Below are positions 35,789 to 47,969 of a DNA stretch of 64,000 nt, piece by piece. A program made the translations under genes and the position numbers. Location: assembly GCA_028826165.1 (NCBI GenBank), contig JAPDFW010000067.1, forward strand, positions 310,001 through 374,000, read 5' to 3'. Each line of letters begins with the position of its first letter. Position 1 is the first letter of the stretch. The notes beneath the pieces are model-generated. The model ran no database searches, was not told the origin of the DNA, and saw nothing but the letters and a program-made list of their open reading frames with translations. Origin of the DNA: Anaeramoeba ignava. Taxonomy: Eukaryota > Metamonada > Anaeramoebidae.

Positions 35789-38700
35789 TTATTTTTTTTT
35801 AGATGATCTTAATCTAGAACGTATTGTTATATTTGAGAAATTCTTTTTACTTTTTGATTTTGATTTTGATTTTAAATTTGATTTTAAATTTGATTTAGAT
35901 TTAGATTTAGATTTTAAATTTGATTTTAAATTTGATTTTAAATTTGATTTTAAATTTGATTTTAAATTTGATTTTAAATTTGATTTTAAATTTGATTTTA
36001 AATTTGATTTTGATTTTAAATTTGATTCATTTTCATTTGATTCATTTTCATTTGATTCATTTTCAGAATTATATTCTTTTTTTGATTTTGATTTAGATTT
36101 TAAATTTGATTTTGATTTAGATTTAGATTTAGATTTAGATTTAGATTTAGATTTAGATTTAGATTTAGATTTAGATTTAGATTCAGTTTGTTCATTTTCA
36201 TTTGATTCATTTTCAGAATTATATTCTTTTTTTGATTTTGATTTAGATTTAGATTTAGATTCAGTTTTTTCATTTTCATTTGATATATTTTCATTTGATT
36301 CATTTTCATTTGATTCATTTTCAGAATTATATTCTTTTTTTGGTTTTGATTTTGATTTTAAATTTGATTTTAAATTTGATTTTGATTTAGATTTAGATTT
36401 AGATTTAGATTTAGATTTAGATTCAGTTTGTTCATTTTCATTTGATACATTTTCATTTGATTCATTTTCATTTGATTCATTTTCATTTGATTCATTTTCA
36501 TTTGATTCATTTTCATTTGATTCATTTTCATTTGATTCATTTTCATTTGATTCATTTTCATTTGATTCATTTTCAGAATTATATTCTTTTTTTGATTTTG
36601 ATTTTGATTTAGATTTAGATTTAGATTTAGATTCAGTTTGTTCATTTTCATTTGATTCATTTCCAGAATTATATTCTTTTTTTGATTTAGATTTAGATTT
36701 TAAATTTGATTTTGATTCATTTTTATTTTCATTTGATTCATCTTCTCTAAAATTATCTTCTCTTTCAAATTTTGCTTTGGATTTAATTTCATTTTTAATT
36801 CTTCTTTCACTTTCAATCGAAATTCTTGTTCTCGAATCAAGAGAATTTAAATTTTTAGATTTTTGCGAATCAGAAAAATGATCTTCTTGATGAATTTTAC
36901 TAATCAAGGGAATTCCATAACAAACAGGAGCAGAACCAATTATATAATTCAATACACATGATTTTCGTGAATTTGCAACAACATCAAGTAAGTGAGATTC
37001 GAATAAATGATTTTCCTTCATTTTATCAGGAACCCAAGTCTCAATAATCATCTTGGAAAATCTATCAATATCTTTATCAGTAACATCCCACAAATTAGCA
37101 ACAACCAAAGAAGAACCGGATAATAAATAAGATAAAGGTGTCCCAAAAACCTCATAATCTCCATCATTTCGTAGTAATCCACTTGAACACCCCATTAATA
37201 GCAAAATACCACATTTTCTTATTTTCTGGATTTGGTTGTGATTGAAATATTGCTCTCCTCCTCCATGTCCGCAATAAATAATCCCATCACTACTTTCTAA
37301 TCCTTCTTGAAACTCTTTCTTTGTTGGTGCTTTCCCAATAATTCCTTCCCATTTTCCCATTGATTTGAATAAATCTTCAAAATTCTTTTGTGTTGAATTA
37401 AGATCGCCTCCAGGATTCAAAACATAAAATACTTTTTGGATATTCTTCTTGAGATAATAAAATTTTTCTTCTTCTTTTTTTTGTGGGGAATTTTTGGAAA
37501 CTGACATTTGAGAAAATTTATATGATAAATTTCCCATTTCATTTTGATTTTGATTTTGATTTTGATTTTGATTTTGATTTTGATTTTGATTTTGATTTTG
37601 ATTTTGATTTTGATTTTGATATTCATTTTGATTTTGATTTTCTTTTTCTTTTGATTCTTCTTTTTCTTTTTCAGAGATTAAGTGATGATGTATAAATAAT
37701 AAACTGGGCATCCGTGAAACTGGTTGATTCCGAAGAATTGGAATACTTTCCCATGGAAAATTCTGCAATCGCGAATCCAATATTAAGATTACTGGATGAT
37801 TCTTATTGAAAACTTGATCTTGTTGTTTATTTCCATTTTTGTTCGTTTCACTTGGTTGAAGTTTGATAATTTCTTGCACTGATGAATTGAAAACCGAAAA
37901 ATACTTCTTTAATGTTAAAACAATTCCTTGCTTAATTGATGAGAATTTCTTTTTGTCTGAAAGAGATAATTGCACTTCCTTTTCCGAAATGCCAAAAAGT
38001 AAAGTATCAGAAACAATTTCTTGTAATTGTTTATCTTGAAGAAAATTATTTGATGATAGAATGATATCCAGCAATCTCAATGAAAAGGAAACTGAATATG
38101 TTTGTAAAATTTTATCACGAATCATTTTGCAATATTTCGATTTCAAAGTTTGTAATGATAAATCACTTTCTATTCCAGTAATTATTCCTTTCCATTTGCC
38201 AAGTATTCCATCTTCTAAGGTTTTTCCAAAGTTGTTCATCTCTTGATCAATTGCAAATCTTGTTTCCCACCATTTTTTCTTTTCTTTTTCTGATTGATTT
38301 TTTTTTGAATTTGAATTTGAATTTGAATTTGAATTTGAATTCGTTGTTGATTTTTGGCTTTTCTTCAAAATTTCTGTAAATTCACTAAATAATTGATGAA
38401 TAGATACTTCTTTGCAGGGAACTCGAATCACTAAAGGCTTAGACTCGCAGCTTCGGATTCTTGATACTAAAATATGATTTGTATTTGGCTCAAATTTCAT
38501 TGATACAATTGTCCATTCTTTCGGCAAATTTTGGAAATTTTCATTTGGATCAGAATCTTTATTAAATTCCATCAAATCAAATGATTTTGTGAGTAAAATA
38601 TCATCTTTGAAACCAATTTTGATTTGTTGTTTTTTTCTTTCAAGTATATGAAGCATTCGATGTCTCAATGAAATAGCAAAAGCTAAATTATGATAATAGG

Positions 38701-41700
38701 CTGTTTTTAATGGATACATTCTTCCATAAATTAAGGCAAGAAAATCACATACTTTTTCAAAAAGACTGAAAATTCCACTTTTGGAAACTGCTCGATAGGA
38801 ATGCAATAAGAAGGTTTGCGCCTTTTGGATCTTGGATAACCCTCTTTTCATTTCATTTTTGGCAAATCTTTGTGGGAAATCTTTTGAGAATAATTTCTTG
38901 AAATTTTGCGTATTTTTCTTTCGATTAAACCCCCAGATGTAGTTGAAAATATCTTGATTTTTAATCACTAATATTTTTGCAAGATACAAATTAATTTGCG
39001 CTAAATCCACTTGATTTAAATGATCTTTCCATCCAGAAAGTAATTTGTTGAAAATTCTTTTGCATTTTCGTAATTCATTTTGATGAAAATAACAAATTCC
39101 TATTTGGATCATTATTTTTGCTTTCGTTTTATAAAGTAGATAAAAAGGAAATTCAACAGAATTTTTTTGAATTTTTTGCAAGTCAATTTCCTTTTGTTTT
39201 GTTGTGCTTTTAATTTGTGAAAACAATTCATTCAATTTTGCAATTTTTGATTCTTCGAGTATTTCTGATGAAATCATTTTGCTCATTAACTCATTTTCTT
39301 TTTTGAAATTCTTGAGTATTTTTTTATAATCACCCAATACTTCCATCGATTTTTCAAAATGATTTTGATTTTGATACAGAAAATTTTGATACTTCAATTT
39401 TTTGAGTAAATATTTAGGATCTGAAATGGAAATTTGGGTTTTTTGGTTTTGAGTTGGTTTCTTTTGTTTCAAGGAAGATTTGTGGGGAATTTCTTTTGAT
39501 TGATTTGCTTCATTTAAACTTTCATACAAATTTTGAATTTTTGATCCTTGGAATTTTATGTAATTGGTTGAAAGAATTTCATTATTATCGATATTAATAT
39601 CATTTTGGGTTGAATTTGAATTTGAATTTGAATTTGAATCATTATCATGAAATGATAATAATGCAGAATTCAGATAAGTAAAACACTTTTCCCAGTTATT
39701 TCGCTTACTTTCAATGTAAGCAAAATTGATTAAAGAATCTGCAATCATGGAAGAGACATGAAGTTTCTCTCCTAATTTCAAATGTTGTTTCAAATAAAAT
39801 GAAGATTCATTTGGCAAACCTTGAAGATCATAAATTTTCCCATGAAGTTTTAAGCATTTATATAACCATTTGATTGCAGTCCATTGGAATTTGATAAATA
39901 AATTTTGGGAAGGAAGATGATAGAAATGATTTCTTAAATTTCCGTTTTGATTTGCCTCTTTATTTTCATCAAATGGAGACACTTTTTCTTTTTGTTTGAA
40001 GCAAATTGAGGAGAAAATTTCATTTGCTTGATTGATAAATTTCATTGATGAATGCAATTTTCCTCGTTTTTTGTGTATTTTAGCTATTAAATAATAACTT
40101 ATTCCAATTAATAAAACTTGCTCTTTTGACGTGAAATTTTCCAAAATTAATTCATTTTCTTTTGGATTGTTTTTGTTCAGAAATGATATTATTTTATCGA
40201 TTTGAATCTCACAAGAATTCAAGTGATTCATCTTGATTAAATGACTCATAAATAGCAACTCATGGAATATTTGATATAAATTATTTGATTCTTCATTGCT
40301 TTGTTGAGTTTTGGCTGTTATTTTTGAAATGAATTTTGGATATAATTCGCGACTGACAACCTGAGAATCCAAAAAGAGTTTTGCATTTGCTGAGTATCCA
40401 AGTTTTGAATATGCATCGCCAATCATCCCACAACAAAAGCTCAACGTTTTGATTGATATTTTTTGATAACAGTAGAAAATCATCAGAAAAATTAACTTTG
40501 AAATTAATAGTTGACTTGAAGGAGATTGCAAGAGATCAAAATATTCAGAAATTGTCAGCATCATTTGCAAGGTTCTTTCAAAAGAATCAAACATATTGAA
40601 ATTTTTATCCTGATATTCTTGATTCTGAGATGGGGTTTCAAGTAAATTTTCTGTAAAAATCTTTGTCCAATAAGAAATTGATTTGATAAAATGAAATTGA
40701 GGTTCTTGAATTTCTGAATTGTTTTCAATAATAAATATACCTTTCCAAAAATGAGAAATTGCAAGGTTATCAAGAACAGAAACAAGATTCAGATCCAGAT
40801 TTACTAAGAAAGAATCGAAAAGAGAAAAAAAAAATGAGGAATTTGTTTTGTTTTGTTTTTTTAAATGAAAAACTCACTTAATTTGTTATTTGAAAGTTTT
40901 TCTAAAATATTGATGGATTGGTCTAAAAGATTATCTGCAGCTTGAATGCCGACATCTTCTTGAATAAATTTGTAATTGTGATCAATTTGCAATTTTCTGA
41001 TGATTTTTGCCTTTTCGCAAAGAAGAGAGGCATAAATCAAAGAACTTTTTTTTGATTTTAATTGATGGATAATATGTTGAATAACGATCCATTGACGCTC
41101 TATTGTATGCAAGGTATTGTTTGTTTTTTCTGCAAAATCTTGCTCAGATTTGATAAGCCAAAAGAGAAATTTATTGACAATCTCGCTTGAATTGAGAGAA
41201 TTGAGTTGATGAATTAGAAATTTGTTGATTGAGTTGATTGAGTATTTTTCGCCATCTTGCATTTTCAAGAAAGATGAAGAAGAATTTTTCTTTGATGAAA
41301 AAGCTTGATGAGAAAGAATAACATATTGATTCAGAAGAACGATGATTTGATTTTTTGAGGTTTGAAAATCAGGAAGTAAAAGCACTATAGACTTGACTAA
41401 AAAATCAATTGCATTTGGATATTGTTGCGACTTGAGATAGCAATTAAACACAATTTGATATCTTTTGGAAAGAACATCTTTGGATTGGTTTTGTGAATGG
41501 AGATGTTGATAGAATTGACAGGAAAGAATAATTGGCTTTAAAGCATATGAATAACTTGTTTCGTTGAAAAGATGAACAGCAAAATTAAACAGAAAAGTTG
41601 ATAGCCAATGATATTCTGAGTTGAATCTGTCTTTGTATTTGCTAATTTTTTCAGAGGCGTTGATGAGAATTTGGAAGGAAGAAAAAAGTGCATTTTCTTC

Positions 41701-42760
41701 ATCACATCCTTCAAGTTTTCTCTTATAAAAAATGAGTTGAGAACTGTGATATAACGAGTCGAATAGGCTTTTCCCGCTTTTTAAGAATTGGGAATTGTGA
41801 GAAAATCCGTTTTGTGGAGATGGGAATGCAAGCTCAATATCACATCCCAATTCAATAGCCTCAGAAAAAACGGATAAAAATTGTTGGCTTAGATCAATTA
41901 GTTTGGATGAAGGAAACATATTGTTATTGAATTGTGATTTCCATAAAGAGATATGCTGATCTGAATTTGATAATTTGAAAATATTCTGTTTGTTTTTTGT
42001 GAAAAATTGCTCAAGAGAAATTGAGTATTTCAATAAAAATTTGCGGAATTTACTAGCACTTGCAATAATTTTACACAGGAATTGATAATTAGAAACAGAT
42101 TTTTCATTTTTTAATTGGTTCATAAATTTAGTAAAGAGTGAATTTGATTTTTCAAAATATTGAATGAATAATTTCTGAGAATCAGAATTTGTTTGTGATT
42201 GTTGAAATAAATTAGAAATGGTTCGAAAGTAAATGGATAATTTTGACGCATCAATTGTGAATAAGTTGGATTGATTTTTTTCATAAAGTTTAATATTGAT
42301 ATTTTTGCAGTGAGTTAATTGTAGATTAAGAATTTGTGATAAAATGTGAAAATTTTGAGTTTGTTCCAATAAATCAGAATAAAAATCTAACCAAGAAAGA
42401 AATTTGAGACTGAAAATTTGTTTTGAATGAAAATTAGGTAGTAAAGAAGTTTGAATAAAATTTAAAGTTTTGGAAGTGGTTTGAATTAATGATTTTTGGA
42501 AATGCTTTTGTTTTTCTGTTAAATTTGTTTTTGAAATGAGTTGTTGATGAAATTGCTTGCTTATTAAATGAATTTCTGAAATGAATTTTTCGAATTTGAT
42601 ATTTTTTTGTTTTATTGATTGAATTGATTGAGAAATTTGATTTTCAAATGATTGAATTGGATCTTTTAATTTGGAAAAATCAACTATTAATTTTTAATTT
42701 AAAATAAAATGAAATTTAATTTAAAAATTAAATTGAAAGAAATTATTTGATTTTACTCAT
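35789..42760 (-). CDS. ESPL1: separase (peptidase C50)
   Basis: Cleaves the cohesin kleisin at anaphase. 2274 residues (human 2120). Exons 42760-42757 (only ATGA), 42683-40878, 40803-35789; phases 1 and 1 agree, and the second donor is GTGAGT. The first about 1500 residues are helical-repeat sequence with few fixed motifs, as in other separases. The protease domain has GIIYCGHGGGEQYF with His1783 and LLMGCSSGLL with Cys1809; the 26-residue spacing equals that of human His2003/Cys2029. SSLVVANLWDVTDKDIDRF is the family's LWDVTDxDIDR motif. Unusually, about 365 residues follow the catalytic domain: Lys-Ser, Asn-Leu-Lys-Ser and Asn-Glu-Ser repeats. An Asn-Gln loop lies just before the protease domain at 37535-37640. 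Most separases end soon after the catalytic core. Candidate caspase-like substrate DNA-binding or securin regulation cannot be read from sequence. Confidence 0.9.
35850..36720 (-). repeat. coding hexamer array, separase tail
   Basis: On the plus strand the units are GATTTA (Lys-Ser on the coding strand), GATTTTAAATTT (Asn-Leu-Lys-Ser) and TTCATTTGATTCATT (Asn-Glu-Ser-Asn-Glu). Blocks of each are reused in different order, including three or four copies of a KKEYNSENESNENE cassette, which points to unequal crossing-over inside the exon. Confidence 0.85.
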
Positions 42761-42849
42761 TTTTTTCTAAATAAAATTAAAAGAAAAAAAAATGGAATTT
42801 GAAAAAACAAAAAACAAAAAAAACAAATTTTTTAAATAACGGTCAGAAA

Positions 42850-44400
42850 ATAAAACAAAACAAAACAATTTTATATTTATATTTTTAATAATAATTAATT
42901 TATTATATTTAATTAAATTTATTTATTTTAATATAAATAAAAAAAATTAAAAATTAATTATTTAATAAACTTATTTTCATTTTTAAAATAATTAAATTAA
43001 ATAATTTTTATTCCACTTTTTATTTATTAATTTTATATTTATATTTTTAATAATAATTAATTTATTATTTTTAATTAAATTTATTTATTTTAATATAAAT
43101 AAAATAAATTTAAAAATAAATTATTTAATCAAATTATTTTTATTTTTAAAATAATTAAATTAAATAATTTTTATTCCACTTTTTATTTATTAATTTTATA
43201 TTTATATTTTTAATAATAATTAATTTATTATTTATAATTAAATTTATTTATTTTAATATAAATAAAATAAATTTAAAAATAAATTATTTAATCAAATTAT
43301 TTTCATTTTTAAAATAATTAAATAAAATAATTTTTATTCCACTTTTTATTTATTAATTTTATATTTATATTTTTAATAATAATTAATTTAATATATTTAA
43401 TTAAATTAATTTATTTTTAATATAAATAAAATAAATTTAAAAATTAATTATTTAATTAACTTATTTTTATTTTTAAAATAATTAAATAAAATAATTTTTA
43501 TTCCACTTTTTATTTATTAATTTTATATTTATATTTTTAATAATAATTAATTTATTATATATAATTAAATTTATTTATTTTTAATATAAATAAAATAAAT
43601 TTAAAATAAATTATTTAATAAAATTATTTTCATTTTTAAAATAATTAAATTAAATAATTTTTATTCCACTTTTTATTTATTAATTTTATATTTATATTTT
43701 TTAATAATAATTAATTTATTATATTTAATTAAATTTATTTATTTTAATATAAATAAAATATATTAAAAATAAATTATTTAATAAAAATTATTTTCATTTT
43801 TAAAAATTAAATTAAATAATTTTTATTCCACTTTTTATTTATTAATTTTATATTTATATTTTTAATAACAATTGATTTATTATATTTTAATTAAATTTAT
43901 TTATTTTAATATAAATAAAAATTTAAAATAAATTATTTAATCAAATTATTTTCATTTTTAAAATAATTAAATTAAATAATTTTTATTCCACTTTTATTTA
44001 TTAATTTTTATATTTATATTTTTTAATAATAATTAATTTATTATATATAATTAAATTTATTTATTTTAATATAAATAAAATATATTAAAAATAAATTATT
44101 TAATAAACTTATTTTCATTTTTAAAATAATTAAATAAAATAATTTTTATTCCACTTTTTATTTATTAATTTTATATTTATATTTTTAATAATATTTAATT
44201 TATTATTTATAATTAAATTTATTTATTTTAATATAAATAAAATATATTAAAAATAAATTATTTAATTAAATTATTTTCATTTTTAAAGTAATTAAATAAA
44301 ATAATTTTTATTCCACTTTTTATTTATTAATTTTATATTTATATTTTTAATAATAATTAATTTATTATTTTTAATTAAATTAATTTATTTTAATATAAAT
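42850..44400. repeat. satellite A, first array (~163-bp units)
   Basis: About nine head-to-tail units of 161-164 bp, each containing TTCCACTTTTTATTTATT (for example at 43011, 43174, 43338). Units differ by a few substitutions and single-base indels. The array begins about 90 bp upstream of the separase start and ends in an A-rich tract just before the tRNA. Confidence 0.85.
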
Positions 44401-44454
44401 AAAAAAAAATATAAAAAAAAAAAGAAAAAAAAAAAAGATTAAATTATCTAAAAC

Positions 44455-44524
44455 TCGGCCACCGAGATTTGAACTCGGGCCACCTGAGTGACAGTCAGGC
44501 ATTCTACCCCTATACTATGGCCGA
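44455..44524 (-). tRNA. tRNA-Asp (GTC), copy 1
   Basis: Minus-strand cloverleaf of 70 nt without CCA. Acceptor arms TCGGCCA and TGGCCGA pair fully. A box TAGTATAGGGG; anticodon stem CCTGA/TCAGG with loop CTGTCAC, anticodon GTC for Asp; T arm CCGAG-TTCAAAT-CTCGG, which includes the B box. No intron. A run of four T follows immediately on the minus strand (44450-44453) as a Pol III terminator. It sits exactly between satellite A and satellite B. Confidence 0.95.
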
Positions 44525-44579
44525 TTATATTTAAATATTTTAAATATTTTATTTTTTCTTATTTTTTTTTTTAAATTTT

Positions 44580-45310
44580 GTTATTATTTATTTACTTTTT
44601 TTATTTTTTATTTTTTTTATTAAATTTATATCAAAATAATTAATTATATTTAATTAATATTTAATTAGTAAATATCTTTAGAAAATGAAATAGAAAAAGA
44701 CTGTAAATTTAATCTAAATTATTTTAATTAATAAATTAAATAATAAATTAAATAAAATATTTTATTAAATTTATATCAAAATAATTAATTATATTTAATT
44801 AATATTTAATTAGTAAATATCCTTAGAAAATGAAATAGACAAAGATTGTAAATTAAATTTAAATTATTCTAATTAAAAATTAAATAAAAAAATAAATAAA
44901 ATATTTTAATAAATTTATATTAAAATAATTAATTATATTTAATTAATATTTAATTAGTAAATATTCTTAGAAAATGAAATAGAAAAGATTATAAATTAAA
45001 TCTAAATTATTCTAATTAAAAAATTAAATAATAAATTAAATAAAATATTTTATTAAATTTATATCAAAATATTTAATTATATTTAATTAATATTTAATTA
45101 TAAAATATCCTTAGAAAATAAAATAGAAAAAGATTATAAATTTAATTTAAATTATTCTAATTAAAAAATTAAATAATAAATTAAATAAAATATTTTAATA
45201 AATTTATATCAAAATATTTAATTATATTTAATTAATATTTAATTAGTAAATATCTTTATGAAATAAAATAGAATAAGATTATAAATTTAATTTAAATTAT
45301 TCTAATTAAT
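44580..45310. repeat. satellite B, first array (~145-bp units)
   Basis: About five units of 144-145 bp, each with AAATTTATATCAAAATAATT, TTAATTAATATTTAATTAG and AAAATGAAATAGAAAAAGATT. It starts shortly after the tRNA flank and ends at the promoter-like repeat before the second actin gene. Confidence 0.85.
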
Positions 45311-45362
45311 TTTTTTTTTCATTTTTCATTTTTCATTTTTCATTTTTCATTTTTCATTTTTA
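45309..45362 (+). promoter_or_regulatory. six-fold TTTTTCA promoter-like array
   Basis: Six consecutive copies of TTTTTCA end three bases before the ATG of the second actin-like gene. This is the densest occurrence in the window of the word found before most genes. Confidence 0.45.
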
Positions 45363-45364
45363 AA

Positions 45365-46498
45365 ATGAATGATTTTGTTCCTGAAACAATAGTTATTGAT
45401 AATGGTACATCAGAAATAAGAGCAGGAATTGCAGGAGAAGACGAACCAATAAAAATTTTACCAACAATAATAGGAAAACCAAAGAATTTTGGAGTTGTAC
45501 TTGGAATGGGAAAAAAAGACTATTATATTGGAAAAGAAGCACAATTTAAAAAAGAAATATTGAATCTAGAAAATCCAATTCAAAAAGGAATAATAACAAA
45601 TTGGGAAAACATGGAAAAAATATGGAATTATCTTTTCGAAAATGAATTGAAAATCAATCCTTCAGAAACTCCCATTTTATTAGCAGAAACTATTTTAACT
45701 CCAAAAAAAGACAGAGAAAAAGTGACTGAAATTATGTTTGAAAAATTTCAAGTTTCACAATTTTATGTTGGATTTCAAGAAGTATTATCACTTTATGCAA
45801 ATGGAAGAACAACAGGAATAGTAATTGATTTAGGTGAAGAAATTTCTAGAGGAATTCCTATTATAGAAGGTTATAGTGTTCCCAATTCAATTTTTAGTGT
45901 TGATATTGGTGGTTCTGATTTAACTGAATATTTGATTCAAATGATAAATCAAAAAAATTATCCATTTACTCATTCGCTTGAAAAACAAGTTTTCCAAGAA
46001 ATCAAAGAAAAAATTTGTTATGTTGATATGGATTTTAATGACAAAATGGAAATTCCTTTTCAATCAAATTTGGAAAATGAAATTGATTTTGATTTGGGTG
46101 ATGGAAATGTTATCAAATTAGGAAATGAACGAATAAAATGTCCAGAAGCTTTCTTTAAACCTTTATTAATTGGAAAAGAGGAGCCTGCAATTCATGAAAC
46201 TGTTTTTAATTCAATTATGAAATTTGAGCCAAGCAAACAAAAGGATTTTCTTTGTCATATTCTTTTAACAGGCAGATCTTCATTTTTTCCAGGAATTCAA
46301 GAACGTTTTCAAGCTGAATTATATTCTTTGTTAAATCCAAAAACACCACTCAAAGTTGTTCTAAATCAAGATTTCAAATATACTGCTTGGGTTGGTGGTT
46401 CTATTTTGGCTTCACTTACTTGTAATTATCACATGTGGATTCGAAAAGAAGAATATAAAGAAAGTGGATGCCAAATAGTTCATAAAAAATGTTATTAA
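45365..46498 (+). CDS. divergent actin of conventional length
   Basis: A 377-residue single-exon actin homologue (actin 375). Recognisable: VIDNGTSEIRAGIAGED, VLGMGKKDYYIGKEA, NPIQKGIITNWENMEKIW, TTGIVIDLGEEISRGIPI, LLTGRSSFFPGIQERF, WVGGSILASL, KKCY at the end. Compared with actin, phosphate loop 1 keeps Asp11 and Gly13; loop 2 keeps Asp154, but Ser155 is Leu, Asp157 Glu and His161 Arg by my alignment; the adenine loop SGGTT is TGRSS. These changes at hydrolysis residues mark a divergent paralogue, probably not the bulk cytoskeletal actin. It lies between the two satellite-tRNA blocks and is the only protein gene there. It shares no NQ insertion with the other actin-like gene at 18858. Confidence 0.85.
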   Translation: MNDFVPETIVIDNGTSEIRAGIAGEDEPIKILPTIIGKPKNFGVVLGMGKKDYYIGKEAQFKKEILNLENPIQKGIITNWENMEKIWNYLFENELKINPSETPILLAETILTPKKDREKVTEIMFEKFQVSQFYVGFQEVLSLYANGRTTGIVIDLGEEISRGIPIIEGYSVPNSIFSVDIGGSDLTEYLIQMINQKNYPFTHSLEKQVFQEIKEKICYVDMDFNDKMEIPFQSNLENEIDFDLGDGNVIKLGNERIKCPEAFFKPLLIGKEEPAIHETVFNSIMKFEPSKQKDFLCHILLTGRSSFFPGIQERFQAELYSLLNPKTPLKVVLNQDFKYTAWVGGSILASLTCNYHMWIRKEEYKESGCQIVHKKCY

Positions 46499-46529
46499 AT
46501 GCAAAACAATTTAAATATTTAAAAATAAA

Positions 46530-47770
46530 TTGATATTCCACTTTTTATTTATTATTTTTATATTTATATTTTTAATAATAATTAATTTATTATTTATAAT
46601 TAAATTTATTTATTTTAATATAAATAAAATAAATTTAAAAATAAATTATTTAATTAAATTATTTTCATTTTTAAAATAATTAAATAAAATATTTTTATTC
46701 CACTTTTTATTTATTAATTTTATATTTATATTTTTAATAATAATTAATTTATTATTTATAATTAAATTTATTTATTTTAATATAAATAAAATAAATTTAA
46801 AAATAAATTATTTAATAAAATTATTTTCATTTTTAAAATAATTAAATTAGATAATTTTTATTCCACTTTTTATTTATTAATTTTATATTTATATTTTTAA
46901 TAATAATTAATTTATTATTTATAATTAAATTTATTTATTTTAATATAAATAAAATATATTTAAAAATAAATTATTTAATAAACTTATTTTCATTTTTAAA
47001 ATAATTAAATTAAATAATTTTTATTCCACTTTTTATTTATTAATTTTTATATTTATATTTTTAATAATAATTAATTTAATATATTTAATTAAATTTATTT
47101 ATTTTAATATAAATAAAAAATATAAAAATAAATTATTTAATAAACTTATTTTCATTTTTAAAATAATTAAATAAAATAATTTTTATTCCACTTTTTATTT
47201 ATTAATTTTATATTTATATTTTTAATAATAATTAATTTATTATTTATAATTAAATTTATTTATTTTAATATAAATAAATAATATTAAAAATAAATTATTT
47301 AATAAACTTATTTTCATTTTTAAAATAATTAAATTAAATAATTTTTATTCCACTTTTTATTTATTAATTTTATATTTATATTTTTAATAATAATTAATTT
47401 ATTATTTATAATTAAATTTATTTATTTTAATATAAATAAAATAAATATAAAATAAAATATTTAATAAAATTATTTTCATTTTTAAAGTAATTAAATTAAA
47501 TAATTTTTATTCCACTTTTTATTTATTAATTTTATATTTATATTTTTAATAATAATTAATTTATTATATTTAATTAAATTTATTTATTTTAATATAAATA
47601 AAATAAATTTAAAAATAAATTATTTAATAAAATTATTTTCATTTTTAAAATAATTAAATTAAATAATTTTTATTCCACTTTTTATTTATTAATTTTATAT
47701 TTATATTTTTAATAATAATTAATTTATTATATTTAATTAAATTTATTTATTTTAATATAAATAAAAAAAA
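46530..47770. repeat. satellite A, second array (~163-bp units)
   Basis: Eight units with TTCCACTTTTTATTTATT near 46536, 46698, 46861, 47024, 47187, 47348, 47510 and 47674, giving periods of 161-164 bp. Same orientation as the first array. It begins 35 bp after the actin stop codon. Confidence 0.85.
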
Positions 47771-47816
47771 ATTAAAAAAAAAAAGAAAAAAAAAAAAAGA
47801 TTAAATTATTTAAAAC

Positions 47817-47886
47817 TCGGCCACCGAGATTTGAACTCGGGCCACCTGAGTGACAGTCAGGCATTCTACCCCTATACTATGGCCGA
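47817..47886 (-). tRNA. tRNA-Asp (GTC), copy 2
   Basis: Identical over all 70 nt to the copy at 44455, with nearly identical flanks (A-rich tract before, ATTATATTTAAATATTTT after). Same strand, same position at the satellite A/B junction. It should be functional: arms, boxes and T-run are intact. Confidence 0.95.
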
Positions 47887-47969
47887 TTATATTTAAATAT
47901 TTTAAATATTTTATTTTTTCTTATTTTTTTTTTTAAATTTTGTTATTATTTATTTACTTTTTTTATTTT

